Assembly (NCBI GenBank): GCA_030050125.1
Contig: JASIJN010000437.1
Location: 1-8,852 of the forward strand
Reading direction: 5' to 3'
Length of the DNA stretch: 8,852 nt
DNA from: Streptosporangiaceae bacterium
GTDB taxonomy: Bacteria; Actinomycetota; Actinomycetes; Streptosporangiales; Streptosporangiaceae
This document shows, piece by piece, positions 6,135 to 8,852 of the stretch (positions are counted from its first letter, which is position 1; every line of letters begins with the position of its first letter). A program made the translations under genes and the position numbers. Below the pieces are notes generated by a model. The model made no database searches. It was given only the letters and a program-made list of their open reading frames with translations, and was not told the DNA's origin.

Positions 6135-6166
6135 GGCGGGGCAGCCCTGCCAGCCGCCCCTAATTT
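6135..6166 (+). terminator. terminator-like hairpin in the intergenic region
   Basis: GGCGG-GGCA (6135-6143) pairs with TGCC (6148-6151) and CCGCC (6154-6158), with a 4-nt loop and a 2-nt bulge, followed by CCTAATTT. This resembles an intrinsic terminator for the plus strand, although no gene lies upstream on that strand. A short RNA or attenuated leader from the AT-rich patch to its left is conceivable. Confidence 0.3.
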
Positions 6167-6274
6167 CGGTCCGCCCCGATTTACCCCCGACCCACTTCCG
6201 AATCGCGCAACCCGGCCCAAAACCCGGTCGTCGGCCCGCCTTCGCGGCCCCGCACCCGTCCGTCAGCGCGTTGT

Positions 6275-6314
6275 GGTTAAGAAATAGCCGGTCCCAGGCG
6301 GCAACTTCTTAACC
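6275..6314. repeat. spaced inverted repeat GGTTAAGAA-N22-TTCTTAACC
   Basis: Two perfect 9-bp arms (6275-6283 and 6306-6314) separated by 22 nt. The AT-containing arms stand out in GC-rich DNA. The centre-to-centre distance of 31 bp, close to three helical turns, would suit two half-sites bound on one face; a stem-loop is the alternative. Confidence 0.5.
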
Positions 6315-6475
6315 CGTAACGGCTTGGCAGCCGCCGGACGCAAGCTGCGGTGGTTCCGGGCGGATGAGGCGACCCAGCAAGCGGTGGCCGACCTGACCGC
6401 AGGGGACGGCGCCGGGCACAGGTCCGGCGGCGCGCACGCCAGGCGGCGACCAGCCCGGCCGACGGCCTCGCGACC

Positions 6476-6760
6476 GGACACGCCGGGCTCGCAACCCCCA
6501 GCCGCCCGGCAACCCCGCCACCCAAGACGCAGGCACACGCCCCTCAGCCCATCCGACGGCCACAACCCAGGACACGCCGGGCTCGCAACCCCCAACCCGC
6601 CCGGCAACCCCGCAACCCAGGACACACCAGGCACACGCCCCCCAGCCCACCCGACGGCCCACAACCCAGGAACCCCCAGCCCACCCGGCAACCCCGCCAC
6701 CCACCCACGCCAGGCACACGCCCAGACCGCCCGGCAACCCCGCGACCCAGCCACGCCAGG
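6476..6760. repeat. C-rich minisatellite, about 94-bp period, three degenerate copies
   Basis: Unit 1 starts at 6476 and unit 2 at 6570. The first 25 nt of the two units are identical. A third, shortened unit runs from 6669 to about 6760 and lacks the unit start. The 14-mer CCCGGCAACCCCGC recurs exactly at 6505, 6600, 6684 and 6730. The minus strand carries runs of three or more G with short loops in each unit (6495-6523, 6589-6611 and from 6673), fitting the G-quadruplex motif. The array ends 22 nt before the carboxylase start codon. Confidence 0.85.
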
Positions 6761-6769
6761 TTTGTGCCC

Positions 6770-6775
6770 TAACCT
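6770..6775 (+). promoter_or_regulatory. -10 element giving a leaderless carboxylase transcript
   Basis: TAACCT (TANNNT form) ends 7 nt before the ATG at 6783, the spacing seen at leaderless actinobacterial genes, where transcription starts on the first base of the start codon. No Shine-Dalgarno lies in the 20 nt before the ATG, which supports this. No clear -35 is seen. Confidence 0.5.
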
Positions 6776-6782
6776 GTCCGGC

Positions 6783-8405
6783 ATGGCCACCGAAGCTCAG
6801 CGGCCGGCCGACGAAGCCGACCAGCCAGCGTTGCACACGACCGCCGGGAAGATAGCCGATCTCGAGCGGCGCAGGCACGAGGCGGTCCACGCCGGTTCCG
6901 AGCGGGCGGTCGAGCGCCAGCACGCCCGGGGCAAGATGACCGCCAGGGAACGCATCGACGGGCTACTCGACCCCGGGTCGTTCACCGAGTTCGACGAGCT
7001 TGCCCGGCACCGGGCGCACGACTTCGACATGGCCTCCAACCGGCCCCTCGGGGACGGCGTCGTCACCGGGTACGGCACCGTAGACGGCCGGCCGGTCTGC
7101 GTGTTCAGCCAGGATTTCACGGTGTTCGGCGGCTCGCTCGGCGAGGTCTACGGCGAGAAGATCGTCAAGGTCATGGACCACGCGCTGAAGACCGGCTGCC
7201 CGGTGATCGGGATCAACGACGGCGGCGGCGCGCGGATCCAGGAGGGCGTGGTCGCCCTGGGCCTGTTCGGCGAGATCTTCTACCGGAACGTGATGGCGTC
7301 CGGGGTGATCCCGCAGATCTCGCTGATCATGGGACCGTGCGCCGGCGGAGCCGTCTACTCGCCGGCGATCACCGACTTCACCTTGATGGTCGAGGGCACC
7401 TCGCACATGTTCATCACCGGGCCGGACGTGATCAAGACAGTGACCGGGGAGGAGGTCAGCTTCGAGGACCTTGGCGGCGCGCTCGCGCACAACACCAAGT
7501 CCGGCGTCGCGCACTACGAGGCCAAGGACGAGGACGACTGCCTCAGCTTCGCCCGCGAGCTGCTCTCCTACCTGCCGTCCAACAACCTGGACGAGCCTGC
7601 GGCCACGGCCGGCGACGACCCCGCGATCCTGGAGATCACCGACGTCGACGCCGAACTCGACGGCCTCATCCCCGACTCGCCGAACCAGCCCTACGACATG
7701 CACGGCGTGATCACCCGGATCCTGGACGACGGCGAGTTCCTGGAGATCCACGCGGGTTTCGCCAGGAACATCGTGGTCGGCTTCGGCCGGGTCGACGGCG
7801 TGTCCGTCGGCGTGGTGGCCAACCAGCCGATGCACTTCGCGGGCTGCCTGGACATCGACGCCTCGGAGAAGGCCGCCCGGTTCGTGCGCACCTGCGACGC
7901 GTTCAGCATCCCGGTGCTCACGTTCGTGGACGTGCCGGGGTTCCTGCCCGGCACCGGCCAGGAGTGGGGTGGCATCATCCGGCGCGGCGCCAAGCTCATC
8001 TACGCCTACGCCGAGGCGACGGTGCCCAAGATCACCGTGATCACCCGCAAGGCGTACGGCGGTGCCTACGACGTGATGGGCTCCAAGCACCTGGGCGGCG
8101 ACATCAACCTGGCCTGGCCGACCGCGCAGATCGCGGTGATGGGCGCGCAGGGCGCGGTGAACATCTTGTACCGGCGGGAGCTGGCGGCGGCCGGCGGACC
8201 CGACGAACAGGCGGCGCTGCGGGCGCGACGGGTGGCCGAGTACGAGGACACGCTGGCCAACCCGTACGTCGCCGCGGAGCGCGGCTACGTGGACGCCGTC
8301 ATCCGGCCGGCCGAGACCCGGGCCCAGATCGTGCGATCGCTGCGCACGCTGCGGACCAAGCGGCAGACCCTGCCTCCGCGCAAGCACGGGAATATCCCGC
8401 TATAA
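6783..8405 (+). CDS. pccB: acyl-CoA carboxylase carboxyltransferase (beta) subunit, probably propionyl-CoA carboxylase
   Basis: The beta subunit moves the carboxyl group from carboxybiotin to an acyl-CoA (propionyl-CoA to methylmalonyl-CoA, or acetyl-CoA to malonyl-CoA) in a cytoplasmic complex with a biotinylated alpha subunit. It is 540 residues, the usual family length. The N-terminal crotonase-fold domain has [14 protein letters not shown] (143-156), which supplies the first oxyanion hole, and [16 protein letters not shown] (184-199). The C-terminal domain has [17 protein letters not shown] (381-397) and [19 protein letters not shown] (422-440). In Streptomyces coelicolor, as I recall, Asp at the position of Asp430 marks PccB while Ile marks acetyl-CoA-preferring AccB, so propionyl-CoA is the more likely substrate. 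The frame stays open upstream, but homology and the -10 element support ATG 6783. No alpha or epsilon subunit gene lies nearby. Confidence 0.95.
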   Translation: MATEAQRPADEADQPALHTTAGKIADLERRRHEAVHAGSERAVERQHARGKMTARERIDGLLDPGSFTEFDELARHRAHDFDMASNRPLGDGVVTGYGTVDGRPVCVFSQDFTVFGGSLGEVYGEKIVKVMDHALKTGCPVIGINDGGGARIQEGVVALGLFGEIFYRNVMASGVIPQISLIMGPCAGGAVYSPAITDFTLMVEGTSHMFITGPDVIKTVTGEEVSFEDLGGALAHNTKSGVAHYEAKDEDDCLSFARELLSYLPSNNLDEPAATAGDDPAILEITDVDAELDGLIPDSPNQPYDMHGVITRILDDGEFLEIHAGFARNIVVGFGRVDGVSVGVVANQPMHFAGCLDIDASEKAARFVRTCDAFSIPVLTFVDVPGFLPGTGQEWGGIIRRGAKLIYAYAEATVPKITVITRKAYGGAYDVMGSKHLGGDINLAWPTAQIAVMGAQGAVNILYRRELAAAGGPDEQAALRARRVAEYEDTLANPYVAAERGYVDAVIRPAETRAQIVRSLRTLRTKRQTLPPRKHGNIPL

Positions 8406-8411
8406 CCGCAT

Positions 8412-8433
8412 GGGCGGCGCCCCCCGGCCGCCC
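8412..8433 (+). terminator. hairpin after the carboxylase gene, possible terminator
   Basis: GGGCGGC (8412-8418) pairs with GCCGCCC (8427-8433) across an 8-nt loop, starting 6 nt after the stop codon. There is no T-run. Neighbouring C/G runs allow several alternative pairings, so the exact structure is uncertain. Confidence 0.35.
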
Positions 8434-8522
8434 CGGGCCGCCCCCGGCCGCCGCAGGAGCCGCAAACCCGGATCACCTGCGGGAACCGGCCGCAGCGGGC
8501 AGTAGATAGAGTCGTGAGCATC

Positions 8523-8852
8523 ATGACCGAGACCGGATCACCGCTGCCGCTGCTTTCCCGTTACGCCATCATGGTCGATGTCGGGTACATCTACGCCTCG
8601 GCCGGCGAGTTGCTGTTCGGCGCCGCGTCGCGCCGCGAGTACCGGGTCGACGCGGACAAGCTGATCCAGGCGCTGACCCGGCACGCAGACGACCAGGTGC
8701 GCGGCGAGCTGCTGCGCGTCTACTGGTACGACGCCGCCAGGGACCGCGTGCCCACCATCGACCAGCGCGTCATCGCGCAGATGCCGTGGGTGAAGCTGCG
8801 GCTGGGCAACCTCAACGCGCGCGGCCAGCAGAAGGGCGTGGACGCCCAGATC
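8523..8852 (+). CDS. NYN domain-containing protein (LabA/DUF88-like, putative PIN-like ribonuclease), N-terminal 110 codons
   Basis: The 3' end lies outside the window. The visible part reads through the start of an NYN domain: YAIMVDVGYIYASAGELLFG at 14-33, whose Asp19 is the first acidic residue of the PIN-like active site; LLRVYWYDAARDRVPTIDQR in the middle; and LRLGNLNARGQQKGVDAQI at the cut edge, where Asp107 fits the second conserved acidic residue (KGVD). NYN proteins are predicted metal-dependent RNases or RNA-binding proteins; the substrate here is unknown. ATG 8523 is preferred, with in-frame GTG 8514 as alternative. The ribosome site is weak (GAG). TAGAGT at 8507-8512 ends 10 nt before the ATG and may be the -10 element of a nearly leaderless transcript. 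The gene is 117 nt after the carboxylase gene, so it is probably transcribed separately. Confidence 0.82.
   Translation, partial: MTETGSPLPLLSRYAIMVDVGYIYASAGELLFGAASRREYRVDADKLIQALTRHADDQVRGELLRVYWYDAARDRVPTIDQRVIAQMPWVKLRLGNLNARGQQKGVDAQI

Larger units (their letters stand above)
5841..6782. other. 0.9-kb divergent intergenic region (PucR-type gene / carboxylase beta gene)
   Basis: I find no convincing gene here. From left to right it holds dyads at 5922-5947, 6002-6015 and 6028-6041; an AT-rich patch at about 6090-6130 that stands out from the GC-rich surroundings; a hairpin with a short T-containing tail at 6135-6166; a spaced 9-bp dyad at 6275-6314; a stretch of unclear nature (6315-6475); the C-rich minisatellite (6476-6760); and the carboxylase -10 element (6770-6775). 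Open frames cross 6263-6790 on both strands, but they are repetitive Pro/Thr/Arg or Gly/Val/Trp sequence with no family resemblance. Confidence 0.7.

Noticed and set aside
5892..6330. tRNA, riboswitch or other known structured RNA in the intergenic region.
   Set aside because: I found no T-loop GGTTCGAATCC-like sequence, no cloverleaf and no conserved riboswitch core; only short dyads are present.
6476..6760. CRISPR array as explanation for the repeats.
   Set aside because: The units are about 94 bp, degenerate along their whole length, with no constant repeat alternating with unique spacers and no cas genes nearby.
6324..6782. In-frame upstream extension of the carboxylase beta gene from TTG 6324 ([18 protein letters not shown] and then Pro/Thr/Arg-rich sequence).
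   Set aside because: No carboxyltransferase beta subunit has such an extension, most of it is the translated minisatellite, and a -10 element lies just before ATG 6783. The first 30 or so codons look somewhat protein-like but have no recognisable family.
6263..6790. Long minus-strand ORF with repeated [11 protein letters not shown].
   Set aside because: The repetition comes from the DNA minisatellite; composition (Gly/Val/Trp) and lack of family resemblance argue against a gene.
6963..8387. 474-codon minus-strand ORF opposite the carboxylase gene.
   Set aside because: The plus-strand frame is an unmistakable carboxyltransferase; the antisense frame is His/Val/Asp/Arg-rich shadow sequence.

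Overview
The window is a chromosomal segment of a very GC-rich actinomycete. The evidence is the strong G/C bias at third codon positions, GTG starts, BirA without an N-terminal DNA-binding domain, an actinobacterial-type acyl-CoA carboxylase beta subunit, and a likely leaderless transcript. I cannot assign a genus from sequence alone. I see no transposase, integrase, CRISPR array, tRNA or rRNA.

Layout. On the minus strand, reading leftward, positions 1963 to 1 hold a compact cluster: biotin-protein ligase (birA), a small membrane PH-domain protein, and HMG-CoA lyase (cut by the window edge). Gaps of 47 and 23 nt suggest one operon. Divergent from it, on the plus strand, are a polytopic GT-C-like membrane protein (2092-3786) and a small lipoprotein with a probable NTF2-like domain (3893-4444). 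The lipoprotein gene is convergent, 7 nt away, with a minus-strand PucR/CdaR-type regulator (4452 to about 5840). A 0.9-kb intergenic region follows (5841-6782). It holds dyad symmetries, a locally AT-rich patch and a C-rich tandem minisatellite. Next come the carboxyltransferase (beta) subunit of a propionyl/acetyl-CoA carboxylase (6783-8405, plus) and the first 110 codons of a NYN-domain protein (8523 onward, plus).

How it fits together. BirA biotinylates carboxyl carrier proteins. The carboxylase beta subunit is the partner of such a carrier. HMG-CoA lyase ends leucine breakdown, whose 3-methylcrotonyl-CoA step is also biotin-dependent. The two ends of the window therefore share a theme of biotin-dependent acyl-CoA metabolism, while the genes between them look unrelated. 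The carrier/biotin carboxylase subunit and the small epsilon subunit are not in the window.

The gene content is ordinary. The unusual signals are non-coding or structural: (1) a nest of perfect inverted repeats (9, 14 and 19 bp) in the 5' part of the PucR-type gene, two of which share an arm and so form mutually exclusive hairpins next to an internal ATG; (2) a roughly 94-bp minisatellite with repeated G-quadruplex-type motifs on the minus strand, ending about 20 nt before the carboxylase start codon; (3) a leaderless-type -10 element directly ahead of that ATG; and (4) several dyads in the divergent intergenic region. No complete undescribed system is evident.
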